Below, one piece after another: positions 7,351 to 15,523 of a stretch of 39,410 bases of DNA. The notes beneath the pieces are model-generated. The model was given only the letters and a program-made list of their open reading frames with translations. It made no database searches and was not told the DNA's origin. Position 1 is the first letter of the stretch. Each line of letters opens with the position of its first letter. Location of the stretch: positions 1 to 39,410 of the forward strand of contig JAITOB010000026.1 in NCBI GenBank assembly GCA_031290155.1. Direction: 5' to 3'. A program made the position numbers and the translations under genes. This stretch comes from Endomicrobium sp. (lineage in GTDB: Bacteria > Elusimicrobiota > Endomicrobiia > Endomicrobiales > Endomicrobiaceae).

Positions 7351-9758
7351 AAAGCGCTGTCAATTGCAAGATTATTGAAATATTAAATTTATCAGATAAT
7401 CAGTTAATTAAATTAAGCAGAAATAATGTTCTTTCATTGTCGATTGAAGAAATGAGAGAGATTCAGAAATATTTCGAAAAGCTTAAAATCAATCCCACCG
7501 ACATTGAAATTGAAACAATAGCTCAGGCGTGGAGCGAACACTGCAAGCATAAAACCCTGACGGGAATAATAGAATACACCGAATATGCGGACGTCCAGAC
7601 AAAAAGAACATACAATAATCTCTTAAAAGAAACTATTTTTAAAGCCACTGTAGAACTAAATAAAAAATGGTGTTTATCTGTATTTAAGGATAATGCCGGA
7701 GTTATTGAATTTGATTCTAAAAATGGAGTTGCTTTTAAAGTTGAAACTCACAATCATCCGTCAGCGCTTGAACCGTACGGAGGTTCTGCAACAGGAATAG
7801 GCGGGGCTATAAGAGATATTTTGGGTGTTGGACTTGGAGCAAAACCTTTAGCTAATACCGATGTATTTTGTTTTGGAGATCCAAATACTAAAGCTTATAA
7901 AATTCCTGAAGGCATGCATCATCCTAAAAGGATAGCAAAAAGCGTTGTATCCGGAGTTAGGGATTATGGAAACAGGATGGGAATACCTACCGTAAACGGG
8001 GCTGTTTATTTTGACGACGGTTATATGGCAAATCCGCTTGTTTACTGCGGGACTATGGGAATAATCCCAAAAAATAAAATAGAAAAAAAAGTTAATTCCG
8101 AAGATTTGATTTTAGTTGTCGGAGGAAGAACAGGCAGAGACGGAATACACGGAGCTACTTTTTCTTCAATTCAGCTTGATCAAGAATCAGACGTAAGCGC
8201 TGTCCAGATAGGAAATCCTATAATTGAAAAAAAAGTATTAGATGCAATGTTAAAGGCAAGAGATTTAAATCTTTACAGAGCGGTTACTGACTGCGGAGCG
8301 GGCGGATTATCCAGCGCTGTGGGTGAACTTGGAGAAAAAACCGGCGTTGTTGTTTATCTGGATAAAGTCCCTTTAAAATACAGCGGGCTTAGTCCGTGGG
8401 AAATATGGATTTCGGAAGCGCAGGAAAGGATGGTTTTTGTTGTTCCTCCAAAAAATAAAAATAGAATTGTTGAAATATTTGAAAAAGAAAATGTTGAAGC
8501 GGTTTTTATCGGAAAATTTACAAGAGATAAAAAACTTACTCTTAAATATAATAATGATGTCATAGCAAGTATGGATATGGAGTTTCTTCATAACGGTGTG
8601 CCTAAACCCACGAGGTATGCTGTTTATAAAATAAAAGAAGAAAAGTTGCAAAAACCGGTTAAAATGAGTGTCGGTGAAATTTCAAAAGCCTTAAAAGCTT
8701 TGCTTTCAGATTTAAATATATGCTCTAAAGAATGGATTATAAGACAATATGACCACGAAGTTCAAGGGCAAACTGTTGTAAAGCCGCTCCAAGGAAATAA
8801 TATTGGGATATCGGGTCCGGGAGATGCCGCTGTTATTTTTCCTTACACTGTAATAAAGGGCACAAAGAAAGGTATTGTTTTGTCTAACGGGTTAAATCCT
8901 CAGTATGGTAAAATAAACACATATAAAATGGCGGCGTCTGTTATAGAGGAATCTTTAAGGAATGCAGCTGCTGTTGGAGCTGATATTGAGAAAGTTGCGG
9001 TGTTAGATAATTTCTGCTGGGGAAATCCCAATAAACCGGAAATTTTAGGAAGCCTTGTGCGCGCGGCGAATGCTTGTTATGATATGTCAAAAGCTTTTGA
9101 CATACCCTTTATATCAGGCAAAGACAGCTTGAATAATGAATATTCTATAGGCGGAAAAAAATATTCAATACCTCCAGCGCTTTTAATATCTGCGGTAGGC
9201 GTTATTGAAGACGTGTCAAAAACTGTTACAATGCCTTTAAAAAATAAAGATAATAAGATATTTCTTATTGGAATTACAAGAAATGAACTCGGCGGTTCTG
9301 TATTTGCCAAAATAAACAATATTAAAGACGGCGTAGTGCCTGACGTGTACCCAAAGGAATCTAAAGATATAATGAAAAAGATTTATAGGGCAATAAATAA
9401 AAATTTAATAGAGTCCTGCCATGATTGTTCTGAGGGCGGGTTTGCAGTTGCGGTTAGCGAAATGGCCTTTGCAGCAGGGAAAGGCGTAGTAATAAATACA
9501 GATGCCGTTAAAACCGAGGATGTTTCTATGAGTCCTGCAGAAATATTATTTTCAGAATCCAACGGCAGATTTATTGTTGAAGTAAAACATAAAAATGAAT
9601 TTAAATTTCAAGAAATTTTTAAAGGCGCGGTTTTTGCAGAAGTTGGTTATGTAGGCGATAATGAAAATATAGTCTTTGAGAGCAAAAAAAATAAAATAAA
9701 AGTAAAAGAAAATGCAGAGAATTTATTAAAAATATGGCAGAGTACTTTAAATTGGTAA
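7347..9758 (+). CDS. purL: Phosphoribosylformylglycinamidine synthase, PurL subunit
   Basis: The 803-residue FGAM synthase synthetase subunit uses ATP and ammonia from PurQ to convert FGAR to FGAM. The WSEHCKHKTL motif is at 62-71, the nucleotide and metal-binding VETHNHPSALEPYGGSATG at 132-150, a second AIRS repeat contains SGPGDAA and SGKDSLNNEY, and a C-terminal DCSEGGFAVA segment completes the duplicated ATP-binding and AIRS C folds. It is longer than the common 740-residue stand-alone PurL but lacks the fused glutaminase domain of the 1300-residue proteobacterial enzyme. That fits the separate PurS and PurQ genes on either side. It overlaps purS by four bases (ATGA). No frameshift was seen along the whole length. 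Confidence 0.95.
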   Translation: MKSAVNCKIIEILNLSDNQLIKLSRNNVLSLSIEEMREIQKYFEKLKINPTDIEIETIAQAWSEHCKHKTLTGIIEYTEYADVQTKRTYNNLLKETIFKATVELNKKWCLSVFKDNAGVIEFDSKNGVAFKVETHNHPSALEPYGGSATGIGGAIRDILGVGLGAKPLANTDVFCFGDPNTKAYKIPEGMHHPKRIAKSVVSGVRDYGNRMGIPTVNGAVYFDDGYMANPLVYCGTMGIIPKNKIEKKVNSEDLILVVGGRTGRDGIHGATFSSIQLDQESDVSAVQIGNPIIEKKVLDAMLKARDLNLYRAVTDCGAGGLSSAVGELGEKTGVVVYLDKVPLKYSGLSPWEIWISEAQERMVFVVPPKNKNRIVEIFEKENVEAVFIGKFTRDKKLTLKYNNDVIASMDMEFLHNGVPKPTRYAVYKIKEEKLQKPVKMSVGEISKALKALLSDLNICSKEWIIRQYDHEVQGQTVVKPLQGNNIGISGPGDAAVIFPYTVIKGTKKGIVLSNGLNPQYGKINTYKMAASVIEESLRNAAAVGADIEKVAVLDNFCWGNPNKPEILGSLVRAANACYDMSKAFDIPFISGKDSLNNEYSIGGKKYSIPPALLISAVGVIEDVSKTVTMPLKNKDNKIFLIGITRNELGGSVFAKINNIKDGVVPDVYPKESKDIMKKIYRAINKNLIESCHDCSEGGFAVAVSEMAFAAGKGVVINTDAVKTEDVSMSPAEILFSESNGRFIVEVKHKNEFKFQEIFKGAVFAEVGYVGDNENIVFESKKNKIKVKENAENLLKIWQSTLNW

Positions 9759-9761
9759 AAT

Positions 9762-10547
9762 ATGAAAAAAGTTAAAGTTTTAATTTTAAGAACTGCAGGA
9801 ACAAACTGCGATTATGAAACACAAGCTGCTTTTGAATTATGCGGTGGATTTGTAGAACGCATACATATTAACGCGCTTATTGAAAAAAAAGATAAAATTT
9901 TTGAATATGATATTTTGGCTTGTCCGGGCGGATTCTCGTATGGCGACGATATAGCTTCCGGTAAAATATTATCAAACGAAGTAAAAAATAAGCTCGGCGA
10001 TAAAGTGAAAAAGTTTGCGTTAAGCGGCAAGCCGATTATCGGAATATGCAACGGATTTCAGGTTTTTGTTAAAATGGGACTGCTTCCCGATCCAAATATT
10101 TTTGAACAGATTTCTACTCTTTCTTATAATGATTCTGATAAGTTTGAATGCCGGTGGGTTTATTTAAAAACCGAAAAGAGAATTAACGGCGAATCTAATT
10201 GTATCTGGACTAAAAAACTGCCTGACATTGTAAGTTTGCCCGTAGCTCACGGCGAGGGAAAGTTTATTCCAAATGATAAAAAGCTTTTAGATGCTTTAAA
10301 TAAAAATAATCAGATTGTTTTTAGATATACTTCAAAAGACGGCGGCAAGCCCGAATATCCTTTAAATCCAAATGGTTCCGTAGAGCAGATAGCCGCAGTA
10401 TCCAACATAAAAGGCAATGTTTTTGGACTTATGCCTCATCCTGAAAGATATGTTTTTACTTTACAGCACCCTGCAAGGGAAGGATTTGATTCAGAGTACG
10501 GCTGGGGGAAAGTCATTTTCCAAAATGCTGTAGATTTTGTAAAGTAA
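9762..10547 (+). CDS. purQ: FGAM synthase glutaminase subunit PurQ
   Basis: The 261-residue class I glutamine amidotransferase supplies ammonia to PurL. The nucleophile Cys96 is in IIGICNGFQ, the oxyanion strand is CPGGFSYGDD (54-63), and the catalytic His226 and Glu228 are in LMPHPER. It is somewhat longer than the 220-230 residues of typical Gram-positive PurQ, the extra residues lying between the Cys and His parts. It follows purL after three bases, so it is translated with it, and ends the purine operon. No obvious terminator hairpin follows before the helicase gene. Confidence 0.95.
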   Translation: MKKVKVLILRTAGTNCDYETQAAFELCGGFVERIHINALIEKKDKIFEYDILACPGGFSYGDDIASGKILSNEVKNKLGDKVKKFALSGKPIIGICNGFQVFVKMGLLPDPNIFEQISTLSYNDSDKFECRWVYLKTEKRINGESNCIWTKKLPDIVSLPVAHGEGKFIPNDKKLLDALNKNNQIVFRYTSKDGGKPEYPLNPNGSVEQIAAVSNIKGNVFGLMPHPERYVFTLQHPAREGFDSEYGWGKVIFQNAVDFVK

Positions 10548-10610
10548 AAACTATATTAACAAAAAATTAACATAATATATATAAATAAAGCAAATATGCA
10601 AAGGAGTAAA

Positions 10611-12230
10611 ATGACAGCATTAAAATTTACAGAATTAAATTTATCAAACGAAATACTTAAGGCAGTCGAAGATTTAGGATTTGAAGAAGCTACGCCTATT
10701 CAAAGTTTGTCAATTCCCAAGATGATGAAGGGGTTAGATATTATCGGGCAAGCTCAAACAGGCACTGGTAAAACAGCGGCTTTTGGTATCCCTGTTTTAG
10801 AAAAAATAAATCAAAAAAATAGAGCTGTTCAGACAATAATTTTATGTCCTACAAGAGAGCTTGCAATACAAGTTGCGGAAGAATTAAAACTTTTTTCAAA
10901 ATATAAAAGAGATGTTAAAATAGTATCGGTTTACGGCGGTCAGCCTATTCAAAGGCAGATAATTGCTCTTTCAAAAGGCGCCCAGATTGTTATAGGAACC
11001 CCCGGCAGAGTTATAGATCATTTGGAGCGTAAAACACTTAAGCTTAATACGGCTTCAATTGTAGTTTTAGACGAAGCAGACGAAATGCTGGATATGGGGT
11101 TTAGAGACGATATAGAATTAATTCTAAAAAATATGTCGGAAGAAAGACAGACTGTCTTTTTTTCAGCCACTATGCCAAAAGAATTTTTATCTCTTGCAAA
11201 AAAATATCAGCATCATCCTGAGATTATAAAGGTTATAAGTGAAAAATTAACCGTTCCTTTAGTTGAGCAGTATTATTTTGATATAAGAGAACATCAAAAA
11301 CTTGAAACGCTTACCAGATGTCTTGATATGTATTCTCCCAGTCTTTCAATTGTCTTTTGCAATACGAAAAAAAGAGTTGACGAAGTAACTTCTTCTCTTC
11401 AAGCAAGGGGTTATTCTGCAGATGCAATCCACGGAGATATAAATCAATCACAAAGAGACAGAGTAATGGCAAAGTTCAAAAGCGGTTCTATAGAGCTTCT
11501 TATAGCTACCGATGTTGCGGCAAGAGGAATAGATGTTGACGATATAGGTATGATTTTTAACTATGATATTCCTAAGGATGATGAGGATTATGTTCACAGG
11601 ATAGGAAGAACGGCTAGAGTAGGGAAAACAGGCAAAGCGTTTAGTTTTGTTTCCGGAAAAGATATCTATAAACTGAGAGATATTCAAAAATATACAAAAG
11701 TAAATATTAAAAGATCTCAAGTCCCGTCTCTTAGAGACGTTGAGAATACAAAAGTAACAATGATGCTTGATAAAGTAAAAGAATCGCTGAAAGAAAAAGA
11801 TGTTGAAAAATATGTAAGAATGGCGGAATCTTTAATTTCTGACGAAACTACTTCGCTAAATATTGCGGCTGTTCTTTTAAAGATGATGTTTGTCTCAGAA
11901 AAGAAAGAACAAGAACAAAGAGCGGATGTATTTACAAATTTAAATGACAGTTATTCGTTTACGGGCGCAAGAGGACGCGGTATGGTCAGACTGTTTATAA
12001 ATATAGGTAAAAAGGATAATGTAAGAGCCGGAGATTTCGTAGGAGCTATTGCGGGTGAAGCAGGAATAAGCGGAAACTTAGTAGGCAATATTAAAATTCT
12101 AGAGTCATTTTCATTCGTAGAAATTCCAAAAGAACATGCTGATAATGTAATTAATGCTTTGCATTCAAGCAATATTAAAGGTAAAAGAGTTTCTGTTGCG
12201 CTTGCAAGAGCGTCAAATCCTGAACAATAA
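10611..12230 (+). CDS. deaD: DEAD-box ATP-dependent RNA helicase with DbpA-type RNA-binding tail
   Basis: The 539-residue protein has the Q motif (PIQSLS), Walker A AQTGTGKT (48-55), PTRELA, TPGRVID, DEAD (154-157), SAT, the domain 2 boxes IVFCNTKK and ATDVAARGID, and HRIGRTAR. The C-terminal 75 residues begin at GRGMVRLFINIGKK and form a DbpA RNA-binding fold, as in DeaD/CsdA, DbpA and related helicases active in ribosome assembly and cold adaptation. It lacks the long basic Arg-rich tail of E. coli DeaD. An ATG 15 bases upstream (10596) is in frame, but AAAGGAG at 10600-10606 sits just before the ATG at 10611, which decides the start. The gene stands alone between the purine operon and the FmdB gene. 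Confidence 0.9.
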   Translation: MTALKFTELNLSNEILKAVEDLGFEEATPIQSLSIPKMMKGLDIIGQAQTGTGKTAAFGIPVLEKINQKNRAVQTIILCPTRELAIQVAEELKLFSKYKRDVKIVSVYGGQPIQRQIIALSKGAQIVIGTPGRVIDHLERKTLKLNTASIVVLDEADEMLDMGFRDDIELILKNMSEERQTVFFSATMPKEFLSLAKKYQHHPEIIKVISEKLTVPLVEQYYFDIREHQKLETLTRCLDMYSPSLSIVFCNTKKRVDEVTSSLQARGYSADAIHGDINQSQRDRVMAKFKSGSIELLIATDVAARGIDVDDIGMIFNYDIPKDDEDYVHRIGRTARVGKTGKAFSFVSGKDIYKLRDIQKYTKVNIKRSQVPSLRDVENTKVTMMLDKVKESLKEKDVEKYVRMAESLISDETTSLNIAAVLLKMMFVSEKKEQEQRADVFTNLNDSYSFTGARGRGMVRLFINIGKKDNVRAGDFVGAIAGEAGISGNLVGNIKILESFSFVEIPKEHADNVINALHSSNIKGKRVSVALARASNPEQ

Positions 12231-12320
12231 TTCGGCGATTTATAGTTTTTTAAATATGTTTTAAAGATGCAATGGTGGTTTGAAAATTAAATTTGATAAT
12301 AAAAGGCAGGAAAAATTTAT

Positions 12321-12551
12321 ATGCCGCTGTTTGAATTTATTTGTAAGAAATGCAGCACAAAATTTGAGACGCTTGTTTTTAATGACGAAAGTATAGTATG
12401 TCCTGTATGTAAAAGTGGTGAAATTGTAAAACAGTTCTCGAGTTTCATATCTAAGACATCATCTTTGTTTAGCTGTCCTTCAGCAGATTGTTGTGTGCCA
12501 GCTTCCGACTGTGAACATAAATGTTCAGGGGGGGGATGTTGTTGTCATTAA
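12321..12551 (+). CDS. FmdB family zinc-ribbon protein with Cys-rich tail
   Basis: The 76-residue protein starts MPLFEFICKKC and has a second CPVC pair, giving the CxxC...CxxC zinc ribbon of the FmdB/CxxC_CxxC_SSSS family, followed by the usual KQFSSFISKTSSLF serine-rich stretch. The last 25 residues are very rich in cysteine (9 Cys, ending GGGCCCH), more than I expect for the family, and may bind another metal. Eight consecutive G (12528-12535) encode the Gly run, a slippage-prone site. AGG at 12305-12307 in AAAGGCAGG may be the ribosome site. Function of the family is not known beyond a suspected regulatory or chaperone-like role. Confidence 0.8.
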   Translation: MPLFEFICKKCSTKFETLVFNDESIVCPVCKSGEIVKQFSSFISKTSSLFSCPSADCCVPASDCEHKCSGGGCCCH

Positions 12552-12749
12552 TAAGTGTTAGACGGGTTATAAGCACATACCGCGTAAATAATAAGACATC
12601 TATCAATATAAAACTAAACACAGCGCCGTAGAGTTTTTTTTTTGTGTTGCCGATTGTTCAGTTAATTTCTTTAGATGTTTAAAGACGTTTAACAACAATT
12701 TTAATTTAATTTAAAATATTAATTAATGTTTTTTCTTTGTAATTGATTA

Positions 12750-13038
12750 TTGGAATTTCTATTTACGACTCTTTTAGCCGCAGTATTTGTTTTACTGGCT
12801 GTATTTATTTATACGCTGCGGTGTGCTGGAGGACTTAAACACAATCAAGATAAATATTTATATGATGTCTTTAATTTTATATGCGGTGGCATTGCTGCCT
12901 TCAGTTTATTTTGCTTTGACTCTTATATTTTTTATTTGCTACGAACTCTCTAGAAAAAGTAATTTTAAAACCATATCTATAAAATTACTTTACTTCATTG
13001 TTATTACAATATTTATACTTCTGCTTAAAAATAATTAA
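12750..13038 (+). pseudogene. Small hydrophobic gene of unknown family, probably frameshifted
   Basis: Two overlapping plus-strand frames both look membrane-like. The first, from a TTG at 12750, has one clear transmembrane helix (TTLLAAVFVLLAVFIYTL) followed by a charged loop. The second, open to 13038, carries two hydrophobic segments ending FIVITIFILLLKNN. Neither alone has an ATG start and a good ribosome site, and switching frames near 12860 would give a sensible three-helix protein of about 95 residues. I do not recognise a family. A terminator-like hairpin follows at 13091. It could also be chance open frames in AT-rich DNA. Confidence 0.3.
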
Positions 13039-13090
13039 CTTTTATAAAAAAGTTGTTGTTGTTTTATAAGTTTAATATAAATAACAAAAG

Positions 13091-13124
13091 CGACAAAAGT
13101 TTTAATTAGAACTTTTGTTTTTTA
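13091..13124 (+). terminator. Rho-independent terminator candidate
   Basis: ACAAAAGTT (13093-13101) pairs with AACTTTTGT (13110-13118) around an eight-base loop and runs into six T. The stem is AT-rich and therefore weak. It lies 50 bases after the small membrane gene. Confidence 0.45.
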
Positions 13125-13170
13125 TAAATAAAGATTAATTGAATTATATGACTATTTTATTTGGCGTATT

Positions 13171-13188
13171 GTATAAAAATTTTTATAC
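13171..13188. repeat. Perfect 18-bp palindrome
   Basis: GTATAAAAATTTTTATAC is its own reverse complement, and TTGGCG occurs on both outer sides (from 13161 and 13191) as a direct repeat. It may be an operator or a remnant of an element end, or chance in AT-rich sequence. Confidence 0.3.
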
Positions 13189-13329
13189 TTTGGCGAATGA
13201 AAAGTTGAAAGATATTTTAGGAAAAATCTTATTTCTTGTATTCCGTAAAATTTTATAATAGATAACACTGAATACTAATAAAATAGAAGATAAAAATTTG
13301 TGATATTTAGTATTATTGAATAATAACAC

Positions 13330-13358
13330 TTGACAAAATATAATAAGATTTATAACAT
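13330..13358 (+). promoter_or_regulatory. Sigma70-type promoter before the HTH pseudogene
   Basis: TTGACA at 13330-13335 is a perfect -35. TAACAT at 13353-13358 lies at 17-base spacing, with TATAAC at 15-base spacing as the alternative -10. The HTH gene starts about 48 bases downstream and the lysine-rich gene follows it. Confidence 0.5.
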
Positions 13359-13405
13359 TTAATTAGAAAGTGAGAATTAATAATAAACAATAATAATGGA
13401 AAATA

Positions 13406-13602
13406 ATGGATATAAAAGAGCTTTCCAGATATTTAGGAATTGGAAAGTCAAAAATATATAATTTAATAAGAATGAAAAAATTCCAGCTTCAAAAATTGGA
13501 AGACAGTGCAGATTCTCTAAAGATGTAGTTGACTGCTGGCTTAGATATAAAATAATTACTAAGAAAGAAGATACATCTAAAGAAAATAAAGGTACGTCTT
13601 AA
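13406..13602 (+). pseudogene. Excisionase-type helix-turn-helix DNA-binding protein, one-base frameshift
   Basis: From ATG 13406 the first frame reads MDIKELSRYLGIGKSKIYNL, a MerR/excisionase-type winged HTH, then IRMKK. One frame over, the sequence continues without a gap as KIPASKIGRQCRF, SKDVVDCWL and a lysine-rich end at 13602. The join lies in an A run (ATGAAAAAATTCC): adding one A restores a 65-residue protein of the usual excisionase-family layout (IPxxKxGRxxRF). A single change in a homopolymer means either a very young pseudogene or a gene rescued by polymerase slippage. Its neighbour downstream is the lysine-rich protein. Confidence 0.75.
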
Positions 13603-13665
13603 AATATAAATTCAATGTCAGATAAATAAAAGTGGTGCATACACTCAATATTAGGAGGTGTTGCA

Positions 13666-13983
13666 ATGGCAGAAAAAATACGTAAAATTGGCGTAAAAAG
13701 AGAATCGGGTTATCTATACTTTATTGATAAACAAGGTGATGTTTCAAGAGCTTTGATGACAAGAGGCGGAAAGAAAGGCGGAAAGCCGTCAAAAGTAGAA
13801 AAAATTGGCGTGAATAAGGAAAAAGGGTATCTTTATTTCATTGATAAGCAGGGCGATATTTCGCGGTCAATTATGAGCAGGGGCGGGAAGAAAAAAATAA
13901 AAAAAACTGTTAAGAAAACAGTAAAAAAAGTCGCAGTTAAAAAAGTTATTAAAAAGTCAGTAAAAAAAGGCAAAAAGAAATGA
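13666..13983 (+). CDS. Small basic protein with two GYLYFIDKQGD repeats and a lysine-rich tail
   Basis: The 105-residue protein has two near-identical repeats of about 35 residues (about 5-38 and 44-76). Each reads KIGV, a short charged link, then GYLYFIDKQGD, S-R-x-x-M and RGGKK. The last 30 residues are almost only Lys and Val (KKTVKKTVKKVAVKK and similar), like the tails of bacterial histone H1-like proteins. Net charge is strongly positive, so nucleic-acid binding is likely. The start is certain: TAGGAGGTG at 13652-13660 is a near-perfect match to the 16S 3' end, six bases before ATG, the strongest ribosome site in the window. A terminator follows. I recall similar GYLYFIDKxGD motifs in small proteins of other bacteria but know no assigned function. 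Its strong expression signals and clean frame amid decay suggest it matters. Confidence 0.75.
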   Translation: MAEKIRKIGVKRESGYLYFIDKQGDVSRALMTRGGKKGGKPSKVEKIGVNKEKGYLYFIDKQGDISRSIMSRGGKKKIKKTVKKTVKKVAVKKVIKKSVKKGKKK

Positions 13984-14000
13984 GTTTAATATAAATTTTT

Positions 14001-14038
14001 TTAAGGCTTCGGCGAAGTAAATACTGAAGCCTTTTTTG
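14001..14038 (+). terminator. Rho-independent terminator of the lysine-rich gene
   Basis: AAGGCTTC (14003-14010) pairs with GAAGCCTT (14026-14033), followed by a run of T to 14037. It sits 20 bases after the stop codon. Confidence 0.75.
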
Positions 14039-14063
14039 TTATTTTAAAATATTTTTATTACAG

Positions 14064-14069
14064 TATAAT
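14064..14069 (+). promoter_or_regulatory. Possible -10 box of the glmU operon
   Basis: TATAAT at 14064-14069, after the preceding terminator and 76 bases before the glmU start, is the best -10 in this gap; no good -35 is visible. Confidence 0.35.
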
Positions 14070-14145
14070 TTAGGGAATATTAGTTTATCGTTACGTATAG
14101 GATGAATGTTATTTATCCTGTATAGGTTGTTTTTTGGATTTGTTA

Positions 14146-15495
14146 ATGAAAAATTTTTCAGCGGTAATACTCGCGGCTGGCGCAGGTACAAGAATGAAAT
14201 CTTCTTTGCCTAAAGTCACGCATAAACTTTCAGGCAAGCCTTTATTAAAATGGGTTATTGATTCTGTTGCTTCTTTAAATCCTGACAATATAGTTATTGT
14301 TCTTAACCGCGATACTGAAGTCTTAGAAGAATCTTTATCCGGGAAGAATATAAGAATTGTTTATCAGGAAAAACTGCTCGGTTCAGCAAATGCTGTAATG
14401 CAGGCAGAAAAAGTTTTAAAAAATTATAAAGACAGTATTTTGGTTTTGAGTGGAGATGTGCCCTTGGTTAGGTCTTCCACTTTATCATCTTTAGTAAAGA
14501 ACAGTAAAACGACAGGCGCTTCAGTTACAGTTTTGGCCGCGCAGGTTGAAAATCCTTTTGGTTACGGAAGAATTATAAGAAACGGTAATTTTTTAGAAAA
14601 AATTGTTGAGGAAAAAGATGCAGCATTTGCTGAAAAGCAAATAAAAGAAATAAATTCAGGTATTTATTGTTTTGATGAGAATCTTTGGAAAGCTCTTTTA
14701 AAAGTAAAGCCTAATAATATAAAAAAAGAGTATTATATAACTGATACAATTTCCATACTTAAGAAAGCCGGCAAAAAAATTTCTTTATTTTTAATAAAGG
14801 ATTCTTATGAAATTAAAGGCATAAACGACAGAACAGAACTTTTACAGGCAGAAAATATATTAAAATATAAAAAAGTAGAAGAGCTTTTAAGCAGCGGTGT
14901 CAGTATTGTAGATGCGAATAATATATATGTATCTTATGATGCAAAAATTGGGTGCGACACTATTATTTATCCCGGTGCTTTTATAGATACGGGCGTTTCA
15001 ATAGGAAAGAATTGTATAATAAAAGGCACAAATTATATAATAAACTCGCAAATAAACGATTCAAGCACCATATTGTATTCTTACATAGAAGGCGCGGTTA
15101 TAGGTAAAAAAGTTAAAATAGGTCCCTTTTCGCATATAAGGCATGGGTCTGTTTTAAAAGAAAATGTTAAAATAGGCAATTTTTCAGAAACAAAAAAAGC
15201 TACAATAGCAAAGAATTCTAAAATTAATCACCTCTCTTATATCGGCGATGCCAAGATTGGAAAAGATGTAAACATAGGTGCAGGTACTATAACATGCAAT
15301 TACGACGGAATAAAAAAACATCAGACGCTTATAGGTGCAAAATCATTTATTGGTTCTAATGTGAATTTTATAGCTCCGGTCAGAATAGGTCAGAATGTTT
15401 TAGTTGCCGCGGGTTCTACTATAACCCGTAATGTTTCATCTGGGAAAATTGTAATCGCAAGAGCAAATCAGGAAGTAAAAAACAAAAAACAGTAA
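14146..15495 (+). CDS. glmU: Bifunctional GlmU: GlcNAc-1-P uridyltransferase / GlcN-1-P acetyltransferase
   Basis: The 449-residue enzyme makes UDP-GlcNAc, the precursor of peptidoglycan and lipid A. The N-terminal uridyltransferase begins SAVILAAGAGTRMKSSLPKV (residues 4-23) and includes the LSGDVPL metal site. The C-terminal half is a left-handed beta helix of hexapeptide repeats (for example KIGPFSHIRHG, KIGNFSET, NIGAGTITCNYDG, NVNFIAPV), with the acetyl-CoA and GlcN-1-P residues of the family. Length is normal. An in-frame TTG lies four codons upstream, but the ATG at 14146 fits the family N-terminus. It heads a same-strand run glmU-prs-rplY-pth. Cell-wall precursor synthesis is therefore retained. 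Confidence 0.95.
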   Translation: MKNFSAVILAAGAGTRMKSSLPKVTHKLSGKPLLKWVIDSVASLNPDNIVIVLNRDTEVLEESLSGKNIRIVYQEKLLGSANAVMQAEKVLKNYKDSILVLSGDVPLVRSSTLSSLVKNSKTTGASVTVLAAQVENPFGYGRIIRNGNFLEKIVEEKDAAFAEKQIKEINSGIYCFDENLWKALLKVKPNNIKKEYYITDTISILKKAGKKISLFLIKDSYEIKGINDRTELLQAENILKYKKVEELLSSGVSIVDANNIYVSYDAKIGCDTIIYPGAFIDTGVSIGKNCIIKGTNYIINSQINDSSTILYSYIEGAVIGKKVKIGPFSHIRHGSVLKENVKIGNFSETKKATIAKNSKINHLSYIGDAKIGKDVNIGAGTITCNYDGIKKHQTLIGAKSFIGSNVNFIAPVRIGQNVLVAAGSTITRNVSSGKIVIARANQEVKNKKQ

Positions 15496-15523
15496 GTAAA
15501 TAATGTAAAGAGGGACGGGCATT

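Larger units (their letters stand above)
13039..13405. other. Intergenic region with terminator, palindrome and promoter
   Basis: No gene is seen. The region holds a hairpin-plus-T-run (13091-13124), an AT palindrome (13171-13188) and a good promoter (13330-13358) reading into the HTH pseudogene. The remaining sequence is AT-rich without recognisable structure. Confidence 0.5.
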
